A stretch of 64,000 nucleotides of DNA. Source: Candidatus Poribacteria bacterium (GTDB lineage: Bacteria; Poribacteria; WGA-4E; WGA-3G). The translations under genes were made by a program, and so were the position numbers. Position 1 is the stretch's first letter, and the number at the start of each line of letters is the position of its first letter. The notes below the pieces were generated by a model. The model ran no database searches. It worked only from the letters and a program-made list of their open reading frames with translations, and was not told the origin of the DNA. Below are positions 1 to 9,009 of this stretch, piece after piece. The stretch spans positions 51,100-115,099 of the forward strand of contig VXPE01000042.1 in the NCBI GenBank assembly GCA_009839745.1, in the 5' to 3' direction.

Positions 1-489
1 ACCGTTAGCAAAGAGAAAGGCGTTATCGGTATTATTGAAAGACCCAATGACCTCCGGACGGTTCATAGGTCCAACAGGACGACTGACCACAGGTAGACTG
101 GTAATAGGAATATCGTCAACACCGACGCGGAGCCAACTGACACCGATCGCGCCTCGTTTTTTTAGTGTATGACTTTTGTCTTGCAAGTTGTGGTTTGCAA
201 GCGGCACCACAAAACTGACAAAATCGTAAGCATCCTCTCCATTGAGCGTGGAGTGCATAAAACTGACTTCATATCGAGTGAGCTGTCCCAATCCAGCGGG
301 ATTCCAATAGGGCGCGTAAGCATTGTCACTCAGGGCAGTCCCCGCACCGCCCATAGCAAGTGCGCGGGCACCAACCCCAAGTGTTAGGAAATCAGCAGTG
401 TATCTTGCCTCAGCGGATTGGAGAACCACCACACAGAACGTAATTACACACCCCAGAAAATAGAAGATATTTTTTTTAAGATTTTTAAT
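1..489 (-). CDS. PorV/PorQ-like outer-membrane protein, partial
   Basis: Reading the minus strand gives a basic N-terminus, a hydrophobic signal segment ending near SAEA, then ADFLTLGVGARALAMGG and a NPAGL motif. This start is typical of PorV/PorQ proteins, outer-membrane beta-barrels of type IX secretion; PorV shuttles cargo to the PorU sortase. The gene follows the PorU-like gene on the same strand, which supports the call. The C-terminus lies beyond base 1. No ATG, GTG or TTG exists in frame between the stop at 538-540 and the signal peptide. The SD-like AAGGA sits just upstream of an in-frame ATT at 487-489, used here as a provisional start. A non-AUG start or a small sequence error is possible. 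The family is fairly clear; the start is not. Confidence 0.75.
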   Translation of the reverse strand, partial: MKNLKKNIFYFLGCVITFCVVVLQSAEARYTADFLTLGVGARALAMGGAGTALSDNAYAPYWNPAGLGQLTRYEVSFMHSTLNGEDAYDFVSFVVPLANHNLQDKSHTLKKRGAIGVSWLRVGVDDIPITSLPVVSRPVGPMNRPEVIGSFNNTDNAFLFANG

Positions 490-645
490 TTTTCCTTGCG
501 GAGAAACGACGTGCGTTAAGACTTTTACGTGCGTTGCTCAAATCCGCCCTCCATTTCATTACGGACTACGAGTTTTGGTTTATCCAAGACAGCCGCCTGT
601 AACAACGGCACAGACGGATATACGGAAAAACACTTTATGCATCAA
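485..645 (-). repeat. Dispersed SD-bearing repeat, copy upstream of porV-like gene
   Basis: Bases 485-552, read on the minus strand, match the element at 24472-24566: GGCGGATTT, then CACGTAAAAGTC, CTTAACGCACGT and CGCAAGGAAAAATTAAA. Bases 550-645, read on the plus strand, match the minus strand of 17775-17850 (TTATCCAAGACAGC, then GCCTG, AACA and CGGAT). The copies are imperfect. The end nearest the gene supplies its only SD-like sequence. Confidence 0.6.
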
Positions 646-680
646 ACTCACCTCACCGATGCACCCTAATTTTAAAACCA

Positions 681-3600
681 TTAACGCAATTTCATCATTT
701 TCAGTATTTCGGTTATATCTTTTTCACCGTCGCGCTGGATTCGGAGTTTAGCATAGTAAACGCCATTTGCTACCTCAACGCCATCCGCATCCCTGCCGTC
801 CCATTCCACCATAAGAAATCCAGGCGTTGGTGGCATGGCGAGTTCCCGGATAAGCCTTCCACTCAGCGTATAGATTTTCACAACAAGTGAATCAGCGGGG
901 GCTGTTAATTCGCAGGTGAGCGTTGTTTTGCGCGGGAAAGGGTTTGGATAGTTGAGAAACGATAGCAGTTGTAAAGTATCATGGACTCGAAACGTGATGT
1001 TCACTGTATCCGTATTTCCATGGACATCGCTTGCGGTTAGGCGAACCTCATATTCCCGCGGTTCAAGCTCTGGAGAGGGATATGTTAAAATGAGTTGATT
1101 TGAACCGGGGTGATGTGTCACCTGATACGCCTCCGGTTTAATGTGCTCATATTCACCGAACGAATCTCCGATTTCCAATAATAGCGGACGAGTGAGATAA
1201 TCGAGTCCGCTTAGGTCAGTTAATGTTGCCCCGATGAGCGGTTCCGAATCTGTTGCATCCCCTGGAACAAAGTGTTGTTGATTGCCGATAGTGAGTTGTA
1301 TATCTGGTGGCACAGTATCGTCAGTATACAGGAGCGTAATTGGTCCGAGTCGATCCGTTGTAGCCCGAATAGTGCCGACAGATCGGGTTTGAAACCGAAA
1401 TCTATCACCAGGCGCAAAGGAGCGTTCGCCTTGCGTGAGTTGAAAACGCAAGCCGTAGGGCTCATAATGGAAGGGTTCTCCGACCGTTCCACGCAATGGC
1501 TGGTTTCCATCAGTTTGGGAACGCAAAATACCGGTTCTCTCACCTTCAACCTGAAACAGACTATCCGTCAGGAAGAAGATAATCCACTTATCCTTCGGCA
1601 TAGTGGTGTCCGGCGAAAGTTCAACGTAACTGACGGTCCCCGTGCCGCGGTTGGTATCCCTGAACCCAGAGGCATACCAACGCTGCTCTTGTTGAGGGGC
1701 ATCAAAATCTGGCTCAACATCTACTGATTGTACAAGCGAAGTTATGTTGAATGTCAAGACATCCCCGAATACAAAAGGTTTTTCAAAATCGAGCTCTACA
1801 TTAAGCGAGAAGCCGTGTCTGGAGTTTGGGGAATCCGTAGTAAAGTTTGCAAGCTGCTCCGCGGATGCAATAACTTCCAATGGTTCAAATACCCGTATGT
1901 CATCCGTTGAAGGAGCAAGGAAAAGCCGATAGGTTTGAGGACCCGTGAAGAAGAGGACGTATTTGCCGGTCCGAGCACCTTCGGGTTGGACGCGAACATC
2001 GCGAAGCGCGCTTTCTCCAACGTTATCCTCACTTACGTTTGTTACCTGTATCCGCTGCTGTAACGTCCCCGTAGCATCGGCAAGTTGTTGAGAAGGAAGC
2101 CTCGTCCAATTTCCGAGCGTCGAGTTAAACATATAAACACCCAACTCACGTGCCCGGGATGCAACGGCGGCTTCAACGGATGCGCGTATGGCATCCGAGG
2201 ACAATGTATCCGTACCCCCAAATTCATTGGGCTCCTCTTCCAAAAGTGTATCTTCGGATTCCGTGCCGCCCAACAATTCTCGCGTGAGTTGGGTTCTGAG
2301 AGCATCAAGGTCAAAGCTTAAGTCGATCGCCACCGAAGAGGTAAGTTTAATAGAGTCTATTGCGGACGAGGCTGCCTCGCCACTCCGGTCACCAACAACG
2401 ATCTCATATCCGTAAGCGGAGATGCCAGGAAGCGGTGCCCGTTTGGACATTCCCTGTAAGGCCGAGGTGCCCTCGCCCCTACGTGGAGATGAGGCTTTCG
2501 GAGTCGTATCAAGAGAACCCGCCCCTATAGTTTCTACAAACTTTCGTTCATCTAACGGACGGACTGCCAATACTGCTGCTTCTTGGAAACCACTAGGCGG
2601 AACAGTGATCACGCAGTTCCGGTCCAAACTGGTAACCTGACTTGAAGAAGTCGTTCCCACCGCATTTATATCGACAAAGAGTCGTCGGTAAGCGATATTG
2701 TCCTCCTCATCGTTTTCAAGGACATTACCTGGCTGATCCGCTTCAGTTTCTATCACATCAATATAGACGAATATGTCCTGTGTGCCGAGCGGTAAGGCAT
2801 CTTTCAGATTTAAAGTAGCGGTTGCAATTGGTAGTGTATTTAGGGGATCTGGTTCATACACATCCTTCTTTGCACCAGGGTTTGCCAACGGCGTGCGTTG
2901 CCTCCAGTCGTTGGGCTGGATTCGGGTAGTTCCGATGAGATTCACATCGTTGTCAACAAGCATATCATCGTTAACATCTGGATTGCCGCTGAAAAAAGCA
3001 ACCTCAATAGGGATCTCTATGCCTTCGCCTTCTACCTGTACATCCGCCGAGAGATACCATTGCTCCGTTTTCGTATTGTAGCCGTACCCAACCCTATCAG
3101 TTCTGTCGACCTTTACAACCGTAAGATTAGGATATACGTAGGGATAATACTGAAGTCTGTTGCTTGTAACCGTGTTGTTGTCTATATCCGTGACTTGAAG
3201 ATTATACCGGATAGAGGAACCATCCATAGGCGCGTTTAGGGGTTCAGGCACCGTCCACCATCCGTCTTCCGACAACGGAGGATCGGCGGGAACGAGCCGA
3301 ACATTCTCCCACGCTCGACTCTGTGGGTTGCGCCATTCCAAGAGCACCAGGAACAGCTCTTCTTTTTCATCGGAAACCTGAACAGAGATGCGGAACTTGC
3401 CTGCATCGACTAACTCGGGTTTAATGTCAAGGATTTTTGGGATGTTGACGGTAAATCCATCACCTCCAACAGCAACAGTCGTGTTACTTTGCGCGTAGTA
3501 CTCGACATGGGCATCACCACTGTCAATGTTTTTCGGAACAGAAAAAGTCAAAGCAGGATAAGCACCGCGGTTAACATTTGCCGTTTTTGTGAGAATCACG

Positions 3601-6600
3601 TCTCCAGTGTAGTATTTCACTGGACCCGCAACACCTTGAGCCGTAGCTGTTTTCCCAGGAAATAAAGCTTTAACGGTGAGTGTGCCGTTAAAAGAGGTAT
3701 CGGTAACAAAACGTTTTGTTTGACTTGGGGCATCGTAAGTGGCAGTCTGGACGTGCCCCCCTGCAATTCGGAGGGTATCCCCAGGGGCAACTGTTTTTGT
3801 CTCAATAGTAGGTTGAATTTCACCATTAGCGATAGCAATTTGTAGGGCAGGATCTCCGAAAAGGGTATATTCCATCATAATATCAATTTGACCCGTGCCT
3901 TCTGTCATCAAAAGTTCAACCTTTGAATCGAAACTCAAGGGACCAAGTTGCCGGATGTTCCGTTTAAAGAGCATGTCAAAAATGATACGGTTGAGAGCGT
4001 CGTTTCCGCTACCGTATGTGAGACGGGTCGCGCTCAACATGCCGATGATACCGCCTCTCTCTTTACGTAACAACTTCTCCGCCATGCTCGGTTCCCCCGG
4101 CTTGTCAAAATAGCCGTTGTAACAACTCAGAACCAACATGAAAGGGATTTTATCGGTTTCCTCAACTTGATCGACGGAGGCATTATCAAAGATGGCTTCG
4201 TGCGCCCAGACGATTCTGCCGCCGTGTCCGGCATATTGTGCAAGTACAGCCCCTTCTCCAAGTGCCTCGATGATTTGATCTTTCGCCACGCGTTGGGGCA
4301 AGAGTCCCGGGTAATCCGCTGGATGTGCCTCCACTTGGTCAATAACATCTTCAAGGAACACCTCAACCGTTTCATATCCAAGACGGGTGTGATCTTTCGC
4401 TATTTCATCAAGGCTTTTCTTAAAGATAAAATCTCCAGAGTTACTAACTTCGTCGTCGGCAACAGAAATAATTCTTCTCCGCCAGTCCCCGTTAGGGGGT
4501 GCTTGTTCGTAGGCGATGATCTTGTCAACGACTGCATCGGCTTGATTAGGAGTCTCAACACTGAGTCTACCTATATAGAAATCCGTGAATTCATCGTGTC
4601 CGGAAACAGTCGCATACCAATGATCTGCCGCGGTCCGTCCGAAGGAATCGGTTCGTATATAATGGGTCGGAATGTATCCAGTTAGCTCGGGCGGTTCAGC
4701 ATAAATATCCGTGTCAATGCCTCGAAAATCGAAGGTGCCATCGCCAAAGAGGACTACATAAGTCAGTGACGGCGGGGTCCAAGACTGAAACGCATGCTTT
4801 AGAAACGCCTTAATAGTTTTCGGATTTACATCCCCATCCCCAAAAGTATTGTAAATATCATCGGTTGTAACAACTTTGGTGCGGTATCCGCCGCCGCCAG
4901 GTGCCGATCGCCACGCCGCCAATCGTTGGGCGGCAGAAAGGAAGTTAGGATGTGTCACAATTAGATAGTCGGCACCGTGAACTGCAGTCGCTAAGTCGGT
5001 AGGCACAACGACCTCAACGCGATCAGGCTGACGCAATGCCGTATTGGAAACGGCGATAAATTGTGTGCTTCGGGTATCAGGCACTTGGAAAAGTGCGTTA
5101 TAGGAATCGCGGTTAGAAACCCCTCCCACATCTACTTCCACATTCACACCCTGCATCTGGGCAGTAAGGTAGGTCCCATCCGTCTCAAAGATATGTATCC
5201 CCGGGTCACGGAACGCCTCAATTTTATACTGGAGTTTACGCCCTCCAGGAAGTTTCCGCTCTTGGGAGGTTGCATCGGCAGTGGGCGATCTGAACCATAA
5301 CTCATCAGCAACAGCCCGGAAAAGGCGAGTATACTCGACAGAAAAACGGTTGAGGTAGACGTGATAGGGGTATCGAGTGGTATCCTCATCAACGTTGCTG
5401 TCAACTCTGGCTAAAGACAACACGTTCTGTTCGCCTTTGACGTTGTCCTTGAGCGTATCCCAAGTGCGCAATGTGCGTCCAATGGTGAGTGTGTCTTGCT
5501 GTTCCCACTTAGCAAAATCGATCCGGACTCCATTAATAGCGACCAAAATCTCGTGTGATACCGGTGTGCCGCCTTGTAAATCAACGGAGATGCGTGGTGG
5601 ATCGAAGCTTTTTGCGACATCATAGAGCGGAAATTGGAGACGCATCTCGGCAGCATCGCCTCCATTTTTGATACCGTCCCAGTACCAGAAGTCCAAAGCA
5701 TCAAACCAACCGTGCTTGTCACCAGGTGAAACAGTCTCGGTATAGACAAATTCGAGGTTACTCGTCAGGTGATCCTCTTCAAAATCCACTTTAGAACGGA
5801 AGGTGGGAACCTGTGTCGCCGTTTGGTCTGTGGGGCTGGCGGTAATCTGTGGCACTCGTGTCGGAAGGCGAGTAGGTGTGGCGCCATTGTCAATCGTGAG
5901 CCAATAGACATTCCAACGACTATACCGATTTTTAGGCTTATGACCAAGGAAGAAGATAGCATCGTTCGGGTCAAAACTTCCATCCGCCGCCCCGCTGATG
6001 TAGATAGGAATGTTTCTGTTGCCTTGTGTGAGTTGCAATCTTGTCGGATGCGTGCCGATGAGATCTATACCCCAATCGTTCTGCAGAGATGCCGCTGTCA
6101 CTGCGTAGATACCTGTCTCTTGGACAGACAACTTATAGCGTGTTCCGTTACCCGGGTTAGGGATGAGTGTTGGTGCTGCAGGCACTAGTGGACGGGGTGC
6201 TCGAAAACGGGCGGCTTGCTCAGCGTTCAAGAGTTGATGTGAAAAGGCACGCTCAAAAGCCTCCGATTCTGGGGCAATTGTCCCTTGGACAGGAAAAATG
6301 TGTGAACCGCTTCCTTGCGCTGTTAGCGGTCCTTCTTGTTCCGTATAGGAGAAACGAATGTTCACTGTGAAACGTGAATACAAACGCAGCGTCCGGGTGT
6401 TCGGCAGATATTGCACCGGATAGAGTGCCAACGCGATAACCCGCTGACTCCGAATATAGCCTTCGCGCACGATCCGAGCAAGCGGATGTCCAGGGTATGA
6501 GCGGTTTCCAGCAAACGCGCCATTTTCTTTTAACCGATATGCGCTCCCGCTTTCTGACCAGTGCTGCGAAGCTGCGTGTTGTGAATTGCGTTCATGTATA

Positions 6601-7043
6601 TCAAAAATCGGAACTGGAACGAGACGCACGCCGGTGCGTGTCTCAGCAGACGCAGTAGAGACATCGACTGCTTCAATTGTAGCCGTCGCGGGTATACCGA
6701 GCATGAGGCGCGTGACAGGAACTCTGGGGTTTCCCGGTTCGTCGGTGAAGTGACACTCGGCGTAACGCACCTCTTGGTAGCGGACATTATTCCGAGTTAC
6801 TTCAGATACAGTCAGCTCCGGCAGGGTGAATTGAAGCGTAATTCCGTCTGTTGATGTCGTTTGGGTAATCTTTGCGAAAGAATCGAGGTGTTTTTGCTGG
6901 GTGTTTTTGCTTGGGTCTTTTCTGCGGATTTCCGCACAAACCTCTCCTACAAAGATGAAAACACAGATGCCCAGTAGAATACCAAACTTGAATAAAGCAT
7001 ATACAGGTTTGCGCCCCGTTCCTATCTGTTTTGAGAATAGCAT
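681..7043 (-). CDS. PorU-like C25 peptidase, type IX secretion sortase
   Basis: This 2120-residue protein starts with a signal peptide (about residues 1-38). It has a Peptidase_C25 (gingipain) domain with His940 in AGHGG and Cys974 in LSCYNGYF, the expected catalytic pair. The last 85 or so residues start at YPNPFPR, contain GRLIREL and WDGRD, and end KMMKLR; this is a FlgD-like or T9SS C-terminal sorting domain. In Bacteroidetes, PorU is the cell-surface sortase that removes this domain from cargo and attaches the cargo to lipopolysaccharide. A PorV-like gene lies directly downstream. The protein is about twice the usual PorU length; the extra part (about residues 1080-2030) looks like repeated beta-sandwich domains. 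Short palindromic repeats sit in frame near residues 640 and 1525. It could instead be a large C25-type surface protease and not the sortase. Confidence 0.8.
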   Translation of the reverse strand: MLFSKQIGTGRKPVYALFKFGILLGICVFIFVGEVCAEIRRKDPSKNTQQKHLDSFAKITQTTSTDGITLQFTLPELTVSEVTRNNVRYQEVRYAECHFTDEPGNPRVPVTRLMLGIPATATIEAVDVSTASAETRTGVRLVPVPIFDIHERNSQHAASQHWSESGSAYRLKENGAFAGNRSYPGHPLARIVREGYIRSQRVIALALYPVQYLPNTRTLRLYSRFTVNIRFSYTEQEGPLTAQGSGSHIFPVQGTIAPESEAFERAFSHQLLNAEQAARFRAPRPLVPAAPTLIPNPGNGTRYKLSVQETGIYAVTAASLQNDWGIDLIGTHPTRLQLTQGNRNIPIYISGAADGSFDPNDAIFFLGHKPKNRYSRWNVYWLTIDNGATPTRLPTRVPQITASPTDQTATQVPTFRSKVDFEEDHLTSNLEFVYTETVSPGDKHGWFDALDFWYWDGIKNGGDAAEMRLQFPLYDVAKSFDPPRISVDLQGGTPVSHEILVAINGVRIDFAKWEQQDTLTIGRTLRTWDTLKDNVKGEQNVLSLARVDSNVDEDTTRYPYHVYLNRFSVEYTRLFRAVADELWFRSPTADATSQERKLPGGRKLQYKIEAFRDPGIHIFETDGTYLTAQMQGVNVEVDVGGVSNRDSYNALFQVPDTRSTQFIAVSNTALRQPDRVEVVVPTDLATAVHGADYLIVTHPNFLSAAQRLAAWRSAPGGGGYRTKVVTTDDIYNTFGDGDVNPKTIKAFLKHAFQSWTPPSLTYVVLFGDGTFDFRGIDTDIYAEPPELTGYIPTHYIRTDSFGRTAADHWYATVSGHDEFTDFYIGRLSVETPNQADAVVDKIIAYEQAPPNGDWRRRIISVADDEVSNSGDFIFKKSLDEIAKDHTRLGYETVEVFLEDVIDQVEAHPADYPGLLPQRVAKDQIIEALGEGAVLAQYAGHGGRIVWAHEAIFDNASVDQVEETDKIPFMLVLSCYNGYFDKPGEPSMAEKLLRKERGGIIGMLSATRLTYGSGNDALNRIIFDMLFKRNIRQLGPLSFDSKVELLMTEGTGQIDIMMEYTLFGDPALQIAIANGEIQPTIETKTVAPGDTLRIAGGHVQTATYDAPSQTKRFVTDTSFNGTLTVKALFPGKTATAQGVAGPVKYYTGDVILTKTANVNRGAYPALTFSVPKNIDSGDAHVEYYAQSNTTVAVGGDGFTVNIPKILDIKPELVDAGKFRISVQVSDEKEELFLVLLEWRNPQSRAWENVRLVPADPPLSEDGWWTVPEPLNAPMDGSSIRYNLQVTDIDNNTVTSNRLQYYPYVYPNLTVVKVDRTDRVGYGYNTKTEQWYLSADVQVEGEGIEIPIEVAFFSGNPDVNDDMLVDNDVNLIGTTRIQPNDWRQRTPLANPGAKKDVYEPDPLNTLPIATATLNLKDALPLGTQDIFVYIDVIETEADQPGNVLENDEEDNIAYRRLFVDINAVGTTSSSQVTSLDRNCVITVPPSGFQEAAVLAVRPLDERKFVETIGAGSLDTTPKASSPRRGEGTSALQGMSKRAPLPGISAYGYEIVVGDRSGEAASSAIDSIKLTSSVAIDLSFDLDALRTQLTRELLGGTESEDTLLEEEPNEFGGTDTLSSDAIRASVEAAVASRARELGVYMFNSTLGNWTRLPSQQLADATGTLQQRIQVTNVSEDNVGESALRDVRVQPEGARTGKYVLFFTGPQTYRLFLAPSTDDIRVFEPLEVIASAEQLANFTTDSPNSRHGFSLNVELDFEKPFVFGDVLTFNITSLVQSVDVEPDFDAPQQEQRWYASGFRDTNRGTGTVSYVELSPDTTMPKDKWIIFFLTDSLFQVEGERTGILRSQTDGNQPLRGTVGEPFHYEPYGLRFQLTQGERSFAPGDRFRFQTRSVGTIRATTDRLGPITLLYTDDTVPPDIQLTIGNQQHFVPGDATDSEPLIGATLTDLSGLDYLTRPLLLEIGDSFGEYEHIKPEAYQVTHHPGSNQLILTYPSPELEPREYEVRLTASDVHGNTDTVNITFRVHDTLQLLSFLNYPNPFPRKTTLTCELTAPADSLVVKIYTLSGRLIRELAMPPTPGFLMVEWDGRDADGVEVANGVYYAKLRIQRDGEKDITEILKMMKLR
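2456..2482. repeat. 27-bp palindromic element, in frame in porU-like gene
   Basis: Two 12-bp arms (GTAAGGCCGAGG and CCTCGCCCCTAC) surround TGC and pair with two mismatches. Nine codons are covered, giving SPRRGEGTS-type residues. The end sequence GTAGGGGC is shared with copies at 11181, 26262 and 38569. Confidence 0.65.
5103..5128. repeat. Palindromic element (VGGVSN type) in porU-like gene
   Basis: The bases GGTTAGAAACCCCTCC, preceded by GAATCGC, almost match the sprA copy at 46381-46406. Both give the residues VGGVSN, followed by R or P and then DS, in otherwise unrelated proteins. Confidence 0.55.
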
Positions 7044-7047
7044 TCAG

Positions 7048-7213
7048 TTTTAGAGTCGTCGGTTGTCAGTTGTCAGCGAATCAGAAAGTTTGCAAGTGTG
7101 CTAAAGTTTGCAAGTCGGTAAAGTTAGGGAAAACCCTCTTCTGACTTCTCAACTTTCCAACTTTAGAACATTTTACAGATTTATTGAAGACTGATAACTG
7201 AAGACTGATAACT
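7048..7213. repeat. Intergenic repeat with tandem GAAGACTGATAACT
   Basis: The gap between the porU-like gene and the oxidoreductase holds AAAGTTTGCAAGT twice, a CTCAACTTT segment and two adjacent copies of GAAGACTGATAACT (7186-7199 and 7200-7213). The first parts recur at 39097-39175. No gene is visible in this gap. Confidence 0.65.
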
Positions 7214-7284
7214 TTTCCCCCGATATTTTGAATACAAAACTTTGTGTTATAAGTGTTTGGTATAGCACAGATTCTTCACTTTTT

Positions 7285-8265
7285 CTATCTCACCTTTAAA
7301 ATAATTTTCCCGAAGTTGCGATTCGCTTCCATGTATTCGTGGGCATCTGATGCCGCTGCTAATGGAAAAACGGTGTCAATAATGGGGCTGATTTTGCCGC
7401 TCCTCAATTCGGGCAACCAACGATCCATAAAGCGTTGCGTGACACCGATTTTTTCGTCAATGGATCGAGTCCGCAGGACAGAACCTATCAGTTGGAGCCT
7501 ATTGCGCATCACTGTGTTGAGGTTAATTTCTGTGACTGAACCGCTGATTAATCCGAGTTGTAAAAGCCGACCTTTTGTTTTCAGCACAGAAAGGTTCCGT
7601 TCAAGATAAGCTGCTCCGATAAAGTCCACAACAACATCTACACCTTGACCTTCTGTCAAACGTAGAATCTCAGCAACGAAGTTGCTTTCTTTGTAGTTGA
7701 TGCCCTCTTCCGCACCGAGTGCCTTGCAATTTTCAATTTTCTCCGGGGTCCCTGCGGTGATAAAAACCTTAGCACCAGCGTGATGCGAGATTTGGACACC
7801 AGCGGTGCCAACACCGCTTCCTCCTGCATGAATCAGGATTGTCTCACCGGCTGATAATCCGCCCTGTGTGAAAATATTGTCACTTGCTGTAAAAAATACT
7901 TCCGGTACCGCGGCGGCTTGTTCGAAAGTCCATTCGTCAGGCATCGGCATTGCCATCCGGTAATCAATGACGGCTTGTTCTGCATAACCGCCACCCCCAA
8001 CGAGTCCAAAAACGCGATCCCCTTTCGACACTTCTTTTACAGCGCGACCCACCGCTGCAACAGTGCCAGCGATTTCTAAACCGAGGACCTCGGAATCCCC
8101 CGGCGGCGGGGGATATCCCCCGCGGCGTTGAATCATATCGGCTCGATTTAAGGCAGTCGCATGGACATCTACCAAGACTTGTGTTTCTGTTGGATTCGGC
8201 GATGGAATTTCGCCTAATTGCAGGACTTCCGGTCCGCCATCACCCGTTCTAATAATCGCTTTCAC
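7285..8265 (-). CDS. NAD(P)H quinone oxidoreductase, PIG3-like MDR family
   Basis: The protein has 326 residues, normal for the quinone-oxidoreductase branch of the medium-chain dehydrogenase/reductase superfamily. The N-terminal GroES-like domain has ALNRADMIQRRGGYPPPPG, characteristic of the PIG3/TP53I3-type enzymes. The NADPH-binding Rossmann part has HAGGSGVGTAGVQ near residues 145-157. No structural zinc cysteines are present, as expected for this branch. It probably reduces quinones or other enones in the cytoplasm. The start is GTG at 8263-8265. It stands alone between repeats, so context says little about its substrate. Confidence 0.9.
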   Translation of the reverse strand: MKAIIRTGDGGPEVLQLGEIPSPNPTETQVLVDVHATALNRADMIQRRGGYPPPPGDSEVLGLEIAGTVAAVGRAVKEVSKGDRVFGLVGGGGYAEQAVIDYRMAMPMPDEWTFEQAAAVPEVFFTASDNIFTQGGLSAGETILIHAGGSGVGTAGVQISHHAGAKVFITAGTPEKIENCKALGAEEGINYKESNFVAEILRLTEGQGVDVVVDFIGAAYLERNLSVLKTKGRLLQLGLISGSVTEINLNTVMRNRLQLIGSVLRTRSIDEKIGVTQRFMDRWLPELRSGKISPIIDTVFPLAAASDAHEYMEANRNFGKIILKVR

Positions 8266-8500
8266 TGTTTGTACCCCGTTTTCTCTTTTAATATTTCATC
8301 TAATTTTAGCATATTTACGAAGGTGATACCACGTTTAAAGGCAGGTTTCAGATCTCCAATTAGTCAGAGCCTGAAGAGAAGAAGAGCAACATAAGGCATA
8401 TAATAGAAAAGTAAGAGGGTTACAACTTTTTAGGTTTCTTAGCGTCTAACAGAATTGAACCCTAACAGGACGAAAAACTATATAAGGAAAGGAACAGGAA

Positions 8501-8971
8501 ATGGGAAAAAGGAAGGTTAGAAACGCAAAGAAAACTGAGAATCGCCGCTTCAACCCAGTAAAAGCGAAGTTGGAATCTATAAATGAATGTTTTGACCAAT
8601 TACGGTATGGGTTGCCGGCAAATCAAGAAGAATATATTGAAGCGGATAGGATTACACATTCTTATGTTAAAAGCTGCTTCCTTATGATTATTCAGCGTGC
8701 TGTGGACATCAACAACGTTATTATCGAATTTAGCGGACAGCCACCGCCACAGCAGAAGTATCAAAGCTTCCGTGCCTTGTATCAAAACGGTGCGATCAAT
8801 CAGGAAACCTTGGATTTCTTCATCAAGGCTTTAGATTTCTATGAAAAGATCGCGAATCCCTACCAAGAACTCGCTCTTTCCGAACTGTATGATGCGGCTC
8901 TCCAACTTTTGAAATACGGTGAAGCCTACACCCACCAACTCGAAAATTTCTTTGTGAACCATTCACCTTAA
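8501..8971 (+). CDS. HepT-like (DUF86-related) protein, atypical
   Basis: This 156-residue protein has a basic N-terminal tail (residues 1-20) and then a helical domain with IIQRAVDINN and a later RALYQNGAI. That pattern resembles HepT/DUF86 proteins, the HEPN-type toxins of HepT-MntA pairs. The usual RX4-6HY catalytic motif should follow, but the sequence reads FYEKIANPYQEL, with neither R nor H in place. No MntA-type nucleotidyltransferase gene is adjacent. The SD is strong (AAGGAAAGGAACAGGAA before ATG). It may be a non-catalytic HEPN protein; the family call is tentative. Confidence 0.55.
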   Translation: MGKRKVRNAKKTENRRFNPVKAKLESINECFDQLRYGLPANQEEYIEADRITHSYVKSCFLMIIQRAVDINNVIIEFSGQPPPQQKYQSFRALYQNGAINQETLDFFIKALDFYEKIANPYQELALSELYDAALQLLKYGEAYTHQLENFFVNHSP

Positions 8972-8978
8972 CGAGAAA

Positions 8979-9000
8979 AGGCACGGCATAAACCGTGCCT
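8979..9000. terminator. Bidirectional hairpin between convergent genes
   Basis: An 8-bp perfect stem (AGGCACGG and CCGTGCCT) with loop CATAAA lies 7 bp after the HepT-like stop and just beyond the stop of the convergent lipoprotein gene. An A-run precedes it and no long T-run follows. Confidence 0.7.
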
Positions 9001-9009
9001 CTAAACGCT

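Noticed and set aside
169..387. Plus-strand 72-codon frame at the window start
   Set aside because: The minus strand codes for the PorV-like protein over the same bases, with far better evidence.
1272..1727. Plus-strand frame of 151 codons opposite the porU-like gene
   Set aside because: It lies fully inside a clearly coding minus-strand gene, has no SD and no recognisable domain; it is a shadow frame.
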